Below, piece after piece: positions 32,801-42,622 of a stretch of 64,000 nucleotides of DNA. The notes below the pieces were generated by a model. The model ran no database searches and was not told the DNA's origin. It was given only the letters and a program-made list of their open reading frames with translations. The stretch spans positions 30,406,063 through 30,470,062 of the forward strand of contig CM020619.1 in assembly GCA_009829735.1 (NCBI GenBank), given 5' to 3'. This stretch comes from Pyropia yezoensis. Taxonomy: Eukaryota; Rhodophyta; Bangiophyceae; Bangiales; Bangiaceae. How positions within the stretch are numbered: the first letter of the stretch is position 1; each line of letters begins with the position of its first letter. Both the position numbers and the translations under genes were made by a program.

Positions 32801-35751
32801 GCAAAGCGGGCGTGCAGCTCAAATGCCACCTGCTCTTCCCCCCCGCGGCGGGCGGCCGCCTCCACAACCGCCGCCAACGCCCAGGCGCCCTCCTCCAGGC
32901 CACAGTCGGCAACGTACTGGGCGATGGAGAGGGATGAGGGCGGCGACTCCGCCCAGCCGACCTGCGCCTCCACGTACGCCCACGTGAAGAGGAGGCGGCG
33001 GAGCTCGGTGGCACGGCCTGCCGACGCCAGATGGCGACACAGCTCCCCGCGCAGGTAGGGGTCCTCCCGTAGCACGGTCCACCACGGGTGCACCTGCTCG
33101 GCCGGCTCGAGGTCGTACACCCGCGCATACCCCCGGAGCAGCGCCTCGTGGGCGGCAGCGACGCCACCCTCCTCCGCCGCGCACAGCTCAGCCGCAAACT
33201 GCAGCTGGAGGTCGTGTACTTCCAGAGTGGGGCCGCCCCCACCGCCCGCGCCCGTTGGCGCACCACCCGCACCTCCGCGCCGCAGCGCGGCCATGGAGCG
33301 GTTGGCAAACTCCTTGGCAATGGACAGCGCCTGGGCCGCGGACACGCCCCACAGCGCGCCGAGCGCGACGAGCGGCAGGCGGCCGCGGCTGCGCACCACC
33401 GCCAGTGCCCGGTACCGGAAGCGGGCGTCCAGGGGCAGGGCCTCGTAGCTGGCCATCAGCGACGCCCACAACGAGGAGTAGCGGGAGTCGTACGCGCCGC
33501 CCGTGCGGGCACTAATTGCCTGCAAGTTGTACCGCAGCTGCTGGAGCGCCTCGACGAGGCCGCCACCGTGGTCGTCCTCGGCCATGGCCGCCCTCGTCAG
33601 GGCGCCCGCGACAGATAGGGTGAGCGGGTGACCTGCCGCGTACTCGACGAGCTTCCGCGCCGCCACCTGCTCGTCGGGGGTCGCCCACGTCGGCGAGACG
33701 TGCCGCTCCCCCGCCACCGCCGCAGCCAGCACCTGCAGGCCATGCGCCGCGCTCATCCCCTCCAGCGGGAGGTGCGTGATGTCCGCGTCGCCCGTCGCCA
33801 TGGCCGCCACGCGGGTGGAAAACAGGATGAGACTCCCCCGCCCAGACGGCGAAGTCCCGCCTGTGGCCCCGTCACGCAGCTCCGACAGCAGCGCCGGCAC
33901 CAAGCAACCGTCCCACACGTCGTCCAGCACGAGGAGACACGGTCGGCCGTCGTGCGCCGCGGCGGCGGCCGCCCTCCCCAACAGCGACGCGGCATGCCAC
34001 ACCCCCCCGGCATCGCTCACAACCCGCCCCTCCAGGTGCGACGTGGCCTGCAGCAGGAGCAACTTGGTCTCGGCTTCCTGCAAGCCCCGACGCAGCTGTA
34101 CCCACACGACGCTACCCCCCCTAAAAACGTGTTCACCATCGGGGGCCCCCGTGTCGGCCAGCCGGGCGCACACCAGCTGGAGGGTGGTGGACTTGCCGAG
34201 GCCGCCCATACCCGTCACGCCCACGGCCAGCGGCGGGGGGGACGCTCCCCCCCCGGCCAGGGCGGCGAGCGCGCGGCACTCTGGCCGCGACGGGTCCCCC
34301 CAGTCCGCCACAATCCCCGCCGACGGCGGCTTTGGCATGACGCACGCCGCGTACGTGGCGAGCAGCTGTTCGGTGGCCGTTTGCTCAGCGGCGGTCGCTG
34401 CCTCCATCCGCTCGGCGATCGTCTGCATCCTCGCCTCGCTGGCCTCCAACCGACCAGCCGTGGCGCGCAGGTTGGCGTCCACCGCCGACACGGACGCCAA
34501 CAGTTCCGACAGGGAGGTGGTGAGGGTGCCCACCTGCGGGTTGGCCAGTGCCACGAGCACGGTCTCCTGCCGCGCCACCAGCTGCGCCGTCGTGCGCAAG
34601 CCAATGAGCCCCATCAGTTGCTGCACGTCCCCGCGGATGTCCACCAGCGATGCGCGCAGCTCCGGCACGCCCCCTTCGGCCACGCCCGCCCCCACGCGCC
34701 CCCGGCGGGAGTGAGCGAGCGCCGTCGACGTGCTCGACACCGTCTCCAGCCGGTCCGTCAGGGACGCCAGGAGGGCGGTGAGAACGCCGGCCGCGTCAGC
34801 CGGCACGGGCGGGTCATCCGCGGCAAGAAGGGAGCGGAGGAGGTCAACGAGCCCCCCCGAGACGATCAAAAATAGGTCGGCCGTCTGAGCGGCGATGGAC
34901 GTCAGCTCCTCGCCGACGCCGCCCACCGCCGCCGCCGAGCGCGCGGCGCCGAGCAGCGCACCAACAACGAGGCCGACGGCGGGGCCCGCCGCGGCAATCG
35001 CCTCGGTCACCGCGGGGGAGGTGAGCATCGTCACGACGGCCACCGCAGGGGGCGTCGCCTCCTGCGCGGCCGCCATCAGCGACAGTGCCCGACGGCCGAC
35101 CGCCGCCCGTGACGGGCCGCCGACCGCTGACGCGCCAGCGGCGGGGCCGGCCTCGCCCACCAGCAGCGGGAACTTGTGGAAGAGCAGCTCCACGGGCGCC
35201 GCCCGGCGGCACAGGCGGGTGTGCCACGCGGTCGCCGCCGTCTCTGTGTCGGCAAGGAAGGCTTGGACCACGCCGCCGCCGTCGCCATGCACCTTGATGA
35301 CCAGGACGCGGGCGGTCTTGTCCGCCGCCAAGGCGAGGGTGGCGTCAAAGCTCCTGCGGCGGCGATCATCCCGGCGCAGCGGGAGCGTCTTAAAGCCGCT
35401 GCGGACCTCACCGCCGTCGTCTGCCGCCGCCCACAACGCGTGGTGCCGGGCGGGCGGGCCCTCCCCGGCCTCGACGGGCCGCCAGTGCAAGCCAAACAGC
35501 AGGTACACGCGGACGGGCACGGCGTTGTCTTGGCCGGCGTCCGCCCCCCACAAGGCCGTTTTGAAACACGCCTTGAACCGCTCGCGCCACGACGGCGCCG
35601 CGCCGGCTGGCGGCAGCGGCGGCGGCGGCGCGGGGAGCGCGCGCAGGAGGCCGGCGTAGGGCTCCGCCATGGACCGCCAGGCAGCGTCATCGCCGTCGGC
35701 GGGAAGGCGGTACTCGTCCACGGGGCGGGGCCACGGGCCACCATCCGCCAT
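29878..35751 (-). CDS. NLR-like STAND protein: N-terminal domains, NB-ARC, WD40 repeats
   Basis: A single-exon gene of 1957 residues from ATG 35751 (ACCATCCGCCATGG setting; the frame runs on to 35982). Residues about 40-190 look like a PH-type fold ending in a helix with TAWHTRLCRR. Residues 190-500 are helical with a glycine-rich hydrophobic stretch and a coiled coil. The NB-ARC follows: P-loop GMGGLGKSTT (about 513), Walker B CLLVLDDVW (about 606), sensor LILFSTR, GLPL-like GHPLTLSVAG (about 705) and MHD-like VHDLQLQ (about 843). A helical arm leads to at least twelve WD40 blades (VRVFDLATG, LRIWDVRRG, LTLWDPSG, LVVWDATTG, AAVWDVDAG) from about 1035 to the end. The layout parallels APAF1 and fungal NWD-type receptors: nucleotide-driven oligomerisation with WD40 sensing. 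Its effector domain is unidentified. Confidence 0.9.
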   Translation of the reverse strand: MADGGPWPRPVDEYRLPADGDDAAWRSMAEPYAGLLRALPAPPPPLPPAGAAPSWRERFKACFKTALWGADAGQDNAVPVRVYLLFGLHWRPVEAGEGPPARHHALWAAADDGGEVRSGFKTLPLRRDDRRRRSFDATLALAADKTARVLVIKVHGDGGGVVQAFLADTETAATAWHTRLCRRAAPVELLFHKFPLLVGEAGPAAGASAVGGPSRAAVGRRALSLMAAAQEATPPAVAVVTMLTSPAVTEAIAAAGPAVGLVVGALLGAARSAAAVGGVGEELTSIAAQTADLFLIVSGGLVDLLRSLLAADDPPVPADAAGVLTALLASLTDRLETVSSTSTALAHSRRGRVGAGVAEGGVPELRASLVDIRGDVQQLMGLIGLRTTAQLVARQETVLVALANPQVGTLTTSLSELLASVSAVDANLRATAGRLEASEARMQTIAERMEAATAAEQTATEQLLATYAACVMPKPPSAGIVADWGDPSRPECRALAALAGGGASPPPLAVGVTGMGGLGKSTTLQLVCARLADTGAPDGEHVFRGGSVVWVQLRRGLQEAETKLLLLQATSHLEGRVVSDAGGVWHAASLLGRAAAAAAHDGRPCLLVLDDVWDGCLVPALLSELRDGATGGTSPSGRGSLILFSTRVAAMATGDADITHLPLEGMSAAHGLQVLAAAVAGERHVSPTWATPDEQVAARKLVEYAAGHPLTLSVAGALTRAAMAEDDHGGGLVEALQQLRYNLQAISARTGGAYDSRYSSLWASLMASYEALPLDARFRYRALAVVRSRGRLPLVALGALWGVSAAQALSIAKEFANRSMAALRRGGAGGAPTGAGGGGGPTLEVHDLQLQFAAELCAAEEGGVAAAHEALLRGYARVYDLEPAEQVHPWWTVLREDPYLRGELCRHLASAGRATELRRLLFTWAYVEAQVGWAESPPSSLSIAQYVADCGLEEGAWALAAVVEAAARRGGEEQVAFELHARFAASACDPNDSRSVLLARLLGGVRAATPGLALRVVGPQTVLAPPLVRRYFANASADGDGVATGSDRPVEVTGMAALSPSPHHLTGGGAAGRRVAVGGVDGCVRVFNEDGVAAGSGRPVEVTCMAALPLFPHHLTGGGAAGQRVAVGGVDGSVRVFDLATGRMTAQCIGPSSPSRLRSIVPSPSRRGRLRLLDQTLIYSPVRQVVAVAGGVVTDRGAALPAVVTVSHAGALHVCAADPPAVVHALCLGGSASERALCVAVLDEQLAGTRSEGGMASSPAPASIVAGCDDGGLRIWDVRRGTLKAALAGIPHQGNGPPRGEPMAPQAHPIAQVAVVPGGVRGDAGSGRTGGAPPPRQLVAMTSAFCLFVWSEAPGGWAVTRELHMQHRWASPILCLMGGVPLAGVTGGGLGGATSTEIAAPTVAVVQDVSGHGRGPATHILVGHDVRTGRRVCDVAAPPNVSCATVLRRAAHGGRIRGRAPPTLPPVLAVGDDTGGLTLWDPSGSGLSARVGAHKEGVTALVVVDPAAGSSQPPVLVSAARDGTLAVWHKALGGHAEATSGGPMFSVHACVGDDGFVPGCPAGWDAQGGGLDGGGTALLCTSFVDGSEAVSVRPWAAARDSAVVLSPLPAGDRITSVAVAPLRLPDGRCSPLVAVRTTSEQVWVWQGTAAPAVELGAGNRFLTVQSIPGEGAAGGDGGPSPLVVALTSAGAGYVWDGRTRRVVTEVVPPFLFRMCCFVVVGAALSVGTTPGGRAPLPPLIIGRCLDAGLVVWDATTGRHVRTLGDSRVDLVVATAAPAGGDVTLPAGRRRAIVSATGSVAAVWDVDAGVVLATLDGHADTINHIIAYEAGVVDEPASSSTPGPLMVVTVEATSTLRVWAVGVGVAGVPAPAAPPAPLVLSFPGERVWDVHVLDAARGLLVACLDKAVSVMDVLTATVVARVSLLGRVDDLAVAGPAAVAVVTEGSLVHLALTVGPAS
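32341..32640 (-). repeat. Tandem 150-bp duplication of one WD40 blade
   Basis: Units 32341-32490 and 32491-32640 are about 93 percent identical (roughly 11 differences) and exactly 50 codons long, so the reading frame is kept. They encode consecutive blades sharing HHLTGGGAAG.RVAVGGVDG.VRVF. Other blades of the same protein share only the WD40 consensus, so this duplication is recent. Confidence 0.9.
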
Positions 35752-38102
35752 GGCTGAGGGGGGCGGCTGCCTTCGCACGTCCCGCGCCGGCGTTGCGCGC
35801 CGCGGTTCACGGCAGCCAGTGCCCGGCGCGGGCACGGACACACACGCAGTGTGGGCGCCCGCCGCCGCCGCTCGCAACCACCACCGCCGCCACCGCCACC
35901 GCCGCCGCCGCCGCCCACCGTCGCTGCCGTTGGGGCTACCAGGGACCCCGTCGGCCTTGGCGGCAGTGTGTCCCACCGTCACCGCTGGCGCCCGCGGTGA
36001 CCGATCGAGCTGGACCGGCCGGTGGCATCATGCCCAAGATGGCGGCGGCGGCGCACGGGCAGAGCTGGCACACCCGTCTGGCGCGCGCGCACACAGCGAC
36101 GACGGCAGCACGCATCCCTAGGTGTTGAAAAGACGCGGTGGGGCGGTGCGTCAGACCTCATCATCCCACGAACGCTGGGGGCTTGCTCGATGGAAGTCAT
36201 GCTCGCTGATTGGTCAGATGGCCCCGAGCGAGCTTGGCGCAGAGGGCTCGGGTTTTTAAACATGCACACCGTCAGGTACGTATATGTATGTAGGTGTCCT
36301 ACTATTTTACCGTCGGACAGACAATACTGAGGGGTTTCCGTTTGCCCCTGCAAGTTGTGGGGTGGCGGCCGCAGTGGCCGTCGCGACGCCGCTCCCCAAT
36401 CGGGTCGGTTGGTGGTAGTGGCTGCGCCGGGGGCGGGGGAGGGGCGCCACGGCGGCGGCGTTGGTGGCCTTTTTCAGGGGGGGGGTGGGGGGATGTGGCA
36501 GCACTGTTTCAGCAGCCGTCGGGGGGGAGGAGCGACACGGTGGCGGTGGGGGCGTACGGGGGTGGCCGCGGCGGGGAAGAGGCGGGTCGAAGGTGGCTGC
36601 AGCGACGGCGGCGACGGCAGCGGTGGATGTGCGGGGAGCAGCGGCAGGATGTCGGCGACAGCGGTAGTGGCGGCGGTAGCGGTGGTGGCGCCCCTTCCGC
36701 CACCGGAGGTGATGAGGGGGGGGGGGGAAGGGGGCAGGACGGTTCCGGTAGCTGCAGCAGTAGGGCACGGCGCGCCGCCGCCGCCGCCGCCGCCGTAGCT
36801 TTGGTCATGGCTGCCAGCGGCGGCACTGGCCCCGCCACCGGTGACGACGGCGGCTCGGCGGCCGGACGCGGTGTCGCCACATGCGCCGCCGCCCGCCGCC
36901 CCCGCCGGCCGCGGCGTCGCGTGTCGCGGCGGCCCCGCTCCCGAGAGAGCCTTGAAGCAGCGGCCGCCACCGCCGCCACCGCGGCCGTTGCGGCGAGCCG
37001 CTGCGCCAGCAGGCGCCTCCTGCGGGCGTCTCGGACGGTAGAGGCTGCGAAGCTGGGGTGGCTGGGCTGCTCGCACGGAGAAGACACCAGCTGCGCGGAG
37101 GGGGGTTGGGGTGGGCGGGGGGGGGAAGCGGCAGCGGCTGTGCGCGCGGCGCACCTGCGCGCCTCGCGCCGCGGCCGGGGACTCCACGTGGGACGGGCAG
37201 GGTGGGGCGGCAGGGGCAACGCCCGGCTGGCACTTGGCCTTTGGCCCGACGGGGGAGGCCGGCGAGTGGCGGCGTGGGGGGCCCCCCTGGGGGGGCGAGG
37301 GGAGCGCGGGTGGTGCTGGCGCTGGTCACCGCCGCCGTGGCTGGCGTACGTACTGCACACGCGTCGCGTCACCACCACTGTGGACGCTGTGATACCAAAA
37401 GGGGCGGACTCTCGCCGGTAGGCCTTCCCTCCCCATGACAGGGGGCCCTCACCTGATAGCAACCCAACATTGTGCGTCCGCGTCGCCGCACCCCTGATTG
37501 CCCTGGCGGACGCATGGGGGGGGTGGCCACCCGTACGGGTGGCGAGTCCAGCCCCCACCCGCAGACCCCCCCCCCCCCCCCTCCCCCCCGCAGCAGGCAA
37601 CAGCCCACATCCCTCTAAAAGCCCACGGCGGTAGGCGCGCTGACCCCGCCCAGCACCGGGGGAGGTGAGGGAGGGGAAGGGCTTGCGTCACGACTCGGGG
37701 CGTGGGGCGACGCTGGGGATGCAGATGTACACAGCGGTGGCGGTGCCGCTGTCAGAGCTGGCGGCGGGGTGGGTGTCGCTTGCGGTGGGACAGGAAGCGA
37801 ACGGCCATGGCGGGTAGAAAGGGGAGGGGAGGGGCAGGGGGATGTGATCGATGGGGGAGAGCGACAGAGCCAGAAACGGGGGAAAGCGCCACCAGCGGAA
37901 AGTCCGACCCCAGCGGAACGCCCGCCTCGACCGCCGCCACCACTGCCATGCGCGCGCGCTCATGCGGGGGAACACTGCAAGCCCCCGCCTTGCCATCTCC
38001 CCTGCCGTGTGCACCGCGTCGGGCACGAGCGCCGCCACCGCCGTCGTTGCCGTCGCCCTCCCAGCAGTGGCCACACACCGCCGCAGACGTGAAAAAAAAA
38101 AC
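35752..38102. other. Spacer between NB-ARC/WD40 and F-box-like genes
   Basis: Includes the 5' flank of the large gene. A TTTTTAAACATG stretch lies near 36250. From 36.4 to 37.4 kb it consists of GGCGGC-type low-complexity sequence open in several frames on both strands. A plus-strand frame around 36806-37100 (MAASGGTGPATGDDGG) and a minus-strand frame at 36509-37600 exist, but neither shows a domain or convincing composition. No gene called. Confidence 0.5.
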
Positions 38103-39824
38103 TCACTTCGGCGAACGCCCGAGGATGCGCCGCCTACGCCCGAGGCTGTGCTGCAGCGCAGGCAGCCGCTGGTGGAGCCACGTGGCCATGCGGTCGCGTG
38201 CGCCCATCACCTCGGGGCCGTCCGAGAAGACCCCGCGGGGGCACTGCACATCATAGTCCAAGTAGGCCAGGCGGGTAAGGGCAGCCAGCGGGTCGGCAGC
38301 GGCCGCTTCGGAGAGCTCCGGACCCCGCAGTCGCAGCTCTCGGAGCGAATGCTGGGAGCCCGAGGCGGCGAGCCCGTGCAAAAGGTCAACCACCCAGTCC
38401 CCGCGCACCCGTTCAAACAGAGACAGAGACACCGACAGGCGGTGCAGGCGCGCCACTGGCCACTCGCGCAGCTTAAGCGGCGCCAGCAAACCCTTTGGCG
38501 GGGGCGAGGTGTGGCGCTGGGTGAGCCTGCCAGAAAATATGACGGTGAGGTCCGTGAGGGCGCCCAGCCGGTTCAGTAGCCGCACACCATCCCACGTGGC
38601 AGAGCGGCCCAGGTGCAGCTGCAGCCGCCGCACTGCATCGAGTCCCGTGGGGGTCCCGTCCAGGAGCTGCAGCATGTGGTTGTCGCCCAGCGGGCGAGAG
38701 CACTCCAGGTCAAAGTCTGGCGGCACCGCCGCGGCCGCCTTGACAGCGGGCAACACTTCGACGGCGCTCATGCCGGCGAGCCGCAGCTTCATAAACGTCC
38801 GTCCGCCCACGAGGGCCGCCAGACCAACTCCAGCCGCCGGAGGGGCGACCTGGCTGCCTGCCCAGTCGAGGCGCGACAGGGAAGGCAGCGCCGGCAGGCG
38901 GAGGGGAGCACACGCGTTGGGGAATGACTTGGAAACCACGCACAGCGTGGTCAAGGCGGGACACAGGCGAGCCACCGCCGCTGCTGCTTCCTCGTCCACG
39001 TCCACGTCGAGCGTCAAGGTGTGGAGATTGGGCATCCCGGCCGACGCGGCGTCGAGCCACGGTGCGATCTCGTACGAGGTGGGCTCATCATCCCGAAAGA
39101 CGCCACTAAGCGTCAGCTCCACCAGAGACCCGCCGTGGTGACCCAGCACTGACCGCACGGCGGCGGCATCTGCCGGGTGCTGCTCAATAAGATCCAGGCG
39201 CAGCCGGCGCAGCGGAGCGGAGCTCAGCGGGGGCCCCCGCAGCAGGTGCACCGCCACCAGCGACGCGGAAAACGAAGTCAGCGGAAGGCGTCGGAGCGCG
39301 GGAAGCAGCAGCGCGTAGTACAGGATGTCGGCGTCAGCGTCAGAGTCGTCGGCGTCGGGTACCCAGCCACTATCGTAACGGGTGCACTCGTGGAGGGTAA
39401 CATCCCGCACGCCGTGGGCGTGGCCGAGAAAGCCGAGCGCCGACCGCAAGTGCGCGTACATGGCAGCGCCCCGCGGGGAGGCCAGCAGCGCCACCGGGGA
39501 CGACAGTGGGGGGGAGACGCTCACCCTCTCCATCTCTGACTCGTCGTCCTCGCTGCGCGCCCGAAACGACACGGCGCGGATGGAGGCATAGCCGAGGTCG
39601 CGCAGCCGCTTGCATGCACAGAAGAGATTCACGTAGCATCCCTTCTCGTACGCAGAAAGGGTGATGAGGCTGAGCAGCTCATCAGGCAGCTCGAGCAGCT
39701 GCACCTGCACGGGGGGGGGAACGCCTGCGGCCGCACCGACAGCGTCGTCCGTCTCCATGGGGGCGGCAGCCGCAGCTTCCGCCGCCCTGCCCGACGCCGC
39801 CGTCGACGGGAAGGCGGCCGCCAT
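38103..39824 (-). CDS. F-box-like protein with irregular leucine-rich repeats
   Basis: 573 residues from ATG 39824 (GGCCATGGC context); the frame extends to 40058 and an alternative Met is at residue 23. After an Ala-rich start, residues 43-90 resemble an F-box: VQLLELPDELLSLI, then CKRLRDLGYASIRAVSF. The remaining 480 residues contain spaced leucine-rich segments (LRRLRLDLIEQ, LVELTLSGVF, LHTLTLDVDV, VRRLQLHLG, LRELRLRGPEL). These are typical of FBXL proteins, which recruit substrates to SCF ubiquitin ligases through the LRR surface. The F-box is divergent, so binding to a Skp1 partner is inferred. Composition is far less biased than neighbouring spacers, supporting a real gene. The C-terminus is basic (GRRRRILGRSPK). 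Confidence 0.75.
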   Translation of the reverse strand: MAAAFPSTAASGRAAEAAAAAPMETDDAVGAAAGVPPPVQVQLLELPDELLSLITLSAYEKGCYVNLFCACKRLRDLGYASIRAVSFRARSEDDESEMERVSVSPPLSSPVALLASPRGAAMYAHLRSALGFLGHAHGVRDVTLHECTRYDSGWVPDADDSDADADILYYALLLPALRRLPLTSFSASLVAVHLLRGPPLSSAPLRRLRLDLIEQHPADAAAVRSVLGHHGGSLVELTLSGVFRDDEPTSYEIAPWLDAASAGMPNLHTLTLDVDVDEEAAAAVARLCPALTTLCVVSKSFPNACAPLRLPALPSLSRLDWAGSQVAPPAAGVGLAALVGGRTFMKLRLAGMSAVEVLPAVKAAAAVPPDFDLECSRPLGDNHMLQLLDGTPTGLDAVRRLQLHLGRSATWDGVRLLNRLGALTDLTVIFSGRLTQRHTSPPPKGLLAPLKLREWPVARLHRLSVSLSLFERVRGDWVVDLLHGLAASGSQHSLRELRLRGPELSEAAAADPLAALTRLAYLDYDVQCPRGVFSDGPEVMGARDRMATWLHQRLPALQHSLGRRRRILGRSPK

Positions 39825-41130
39825 GGCCGGCGGTGCGTGGCAGAACAGGCAGGGTCCCAGCCGCGGCGATTCGGGTGGCCGTGGTCGTCCTTCGCGTGAC
39901 GATTGGGCACCGCGGCGCTGCCCCCAGGGGAGAGGCGGGGGGGGGAGGGAGTGCGCGGCGGGAGAGAAGCAATATCCACGAGGCAGGCACCCGTCCCCAC
40001 CCGTAAGGAGCGTGGGCGTGGGGGGACGACGGGTGGGCGGCTGCGGTGAAACGAACACTCGGAGGCGGCAGCGGTGGCGGGTGGTGAAGACGAGTGGGGT
40101 GGTGGCGGCAGACGGGGAGTGGGAAGAGGCGGCGGGGCGAGGTGAACCGGTGCAGGTTAATGTGTGCTCGCAGGGCGGGCGGTGGAGACGAGTAGGGTGG
40201 TGGGGGCAGACGGGGAGGGGTCATCACCAAACGTGCGCGCGCCCGTTGAGAGGCCCATTGGACGTCTAATGACTTATTGAGCGTCAAATGGGTGAATGGT
40301 GGGTCTCGTGGTCGAGTCATTTTTGTATCATTGGAAGGTGGATTTGATGACGTTCCACAGGGGCTGGCCCAATGATCAGTCTGAGAGGGGGCCCTCCAGA
40401 GAGCTCCGAGAGCGACACACCCGGGCAGAATAATTCAAAACGCTAGGCCCCTGCGCAGCACTCCTTATCGCCTGTCAAAATTTTCTTGCTTTTTTTTGGG
40501 AAATTCTCGACCAAAAACCCCTTTCGTTTCTCGCTGGTTATTTCCTTCTTGGGCGCCTGCGTGAGGGGACGGGTAGTAGGAAAGAATGCACGGACACACT
40601 GAGGATTGGGCTGGCTCCCAATCCTCCCCCCCCCGTTGCCAGCGCCTCGTCACTGCCCCGAAATGTTCCAATATTTCGGGCCAGCTGTCTCGAGACAGCC
40701 CCGCCGCCGGCGTCGCGCGTCGGCGGCAAGGGGGGACGACGGCGGGGTCAAGAGCAGGCGCTGCCGCACCGCTCCCGCCCCGCCGACCTGCTCGGCACGT
40801 CCGCTGTTTTTCACTCCCACCCGCCACCTTGGGTACAGAGCGCTCCCGGAGCACATCCATTGTTTTTCTGACGGCTTATCTGTCTGAGAATCCTTGTCCA
40901 TGACTTCTCTTTGATGTTTTCTAGTGGCTCTACGAATATATTTCGATCGTCTTCTTGGCTCGCGGTTTCCCCGTCTCTGTAACCTGCAAAAAGCCTGCAT
41001 CGACCCCCCCTCAAGGCATCATAGACACCGCTTTTACCCCCGTTTCTTGCTTTCTGCCCATAACAGCTCGGGCGATTGGTGGTCGTCACCTCCCTTGGTA
41101 TGACCGGAAGCGCTCGGGGCAGGAGAGCAC

Positions 41131-41163
41131 TCTCGTGAAGCGCAAAGAAGCGACCGACCATCG
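41131..41163 (+). repeat. 33-bp direct repeat, copy 1 (copy 2 at 41295-41327)
   Basis: The 33 bases beginning TCTCGTGAAGCGCAAAGAAG are exactly repeated at 41295-41327, 164 bases downstream. The intervening DNA includes GTTTAAACAAACGCGTTTAAA. The pair could be the ends of a small inserted or duplicated segment. Confidence 0.8.
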
Positions 41164-41294
41164 CTACGCTTGGGAGCAATGTTTAAACAAACGCGTTTAA
41201 AAATCGCGCAATCTCTCGCACTGGATGAGCAAAAACCTGCGCGACGACAGCTTTCGAGGGTCTGCACGGAAGAATCTCTCCGCCTTACTCGACA

Positions 41295-41327
41295 TCTCGT
41301 GAAGCGCAAAGAAGCGACCGACCATCG
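41295..41327 (+). repeat. 33-bp direct repeat, copy 2
   Basis: Exact second copy of the sequence at 41131-41163, same orientation. Confidence 0.8.
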
Positions 41328-42622
41328 TTATTGTGCATCCCCCAAAAAGTAGACGTGTCGCAGTCGTGAACGTGCAATTCGTGTGCACCACATGCTTGGC
41401 ACGTGCGTGGAAGCTGTAAATTTTCAAGCAATTCGTGAGCACTCGTGCACAATGGGTGACTCTCATTCGCTGCACCATATCGATCGCGAGATGGCTTCAC
41501 GTCCCAACCCCGTGTCCCTGCAAGAGCAGCGGAACATTGCCCAAGAGATGGAAGAATGGGGACCAGATCAGGCGACAGCACACCACCCAGGGAGTGGGGT
41601 GCTCTGTTCGTGTCTCGCCCGGAACGAAAAAAACATGAAGACCCAGGACGGGCGCGACCCTAGCTCGCTCTGTGTGGCTCAGAACCTTTCTCCGGTCCAG
41701 CGGACAGAAAATTCCTTGGCAGGGAGGCCGATCGTGCACCAGTTCCTTCCGAAGTTGTGCACCCGAGAAAAACCATGTGCCTGCCTGGCCGCCGGGCTTC
41801 AGTGATGCCTGTGAGGCCAGCAGGAGCAGAGATGTGTGCTGACTGACCGGCAGAAAATCAGCCTCGGCTGAGATCGCGCCGTCCACTGCTGTTGCGACTC
41901 CAGGCCCTCCAGGGCCGCCTGGATTGTGCTTGGGATGCACGTGCTGATGTGGACCTTGCGTGACGCCTCTCAGTCTTTGACTGGTACTAAAAATATATCT
42001 TTATATCTCATCTTGCCGATGTACGCATGTACATGCTTTTAAAAAGAACTAAGCGCGTAGAAAAGGCAGCAAGACTCAAAGCAGTCCTCGTCGCACCAGG
42101 CTCACCGGTGCTGATTGGCCACTTGGGCCCGAAATGCGTGTTTGCATCCAAAACAATCCAAGGCACTGGGCTCACGCGACCCGCTTCTGCCGCGTCTCTG
42201 GGCGCCCTGGGGCAGGCTGCGAAGTGAGCGGCTGAAAGTGCCTTGTTTGACCTGGCGTCAATCCACTCTGTCCGTGAGCAGGATGCTTCATTTCGTGGAG
42301 ATCGCGCGGCCGGTTCGTCCTTCCACGGAGCCCTTCGTGACCACCCAGGAAGAGCACTTCCTGCGGGTTGGACGTCGGATCCCGTGTGACGCAGCACAGC
42401 CTCTGCCAAACCGCGCGCTCGGGCGAGCGCGACGGTTATTAGAATTTATTAATATTATGTCGCTGTATATTTTGCAAATTGGGAATTTGAAGAAAATCCG
42501 TAGTAGGTCCAGTTCGGTCGCTGGCGGTCGTGGCCGGTTCCTGGCCAAGTCGCCAGACCAAGTCAACTCGTGGACATTGGGTGTCGGCGCTGACGCGTTC
42601 AGCGTCCCTCCTCCATTGCAGC

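Larger units (their letters stand above)
39825..42622. other. Spacer left of the IS630-like transposase
   Basis: GC falls clearly from about 40.3 kb rightward. Only short ORFs exist and none has a recognisable domain. The block 42430-42500 is AT-rich (AGAATTTATTAATATTATG) just upstream of the transposase gene and probably belongs to that element. A 33-bp direct repeat is listed separately. No terminal inverted repeats could be matched across the transposase. Confidence 0.5.

Noticed and set aside
36294..37600. 375-codon plus and 363-codon minus frames
   Set aside because: Low-complexity GGC/GCC repeats; no conserved motif or plausible start context.
41131..41327. 33-bp direct repeats as LTRs or target duplications of an insertion
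   Set aside because: Too long for a target duplication, too short for an LTR, and the 131 bases between have no element features.
41383..41805. 140-codon plus-strand ORF
   Set aside because: No domain, no start context, and flanking DNA has equally long random frames.
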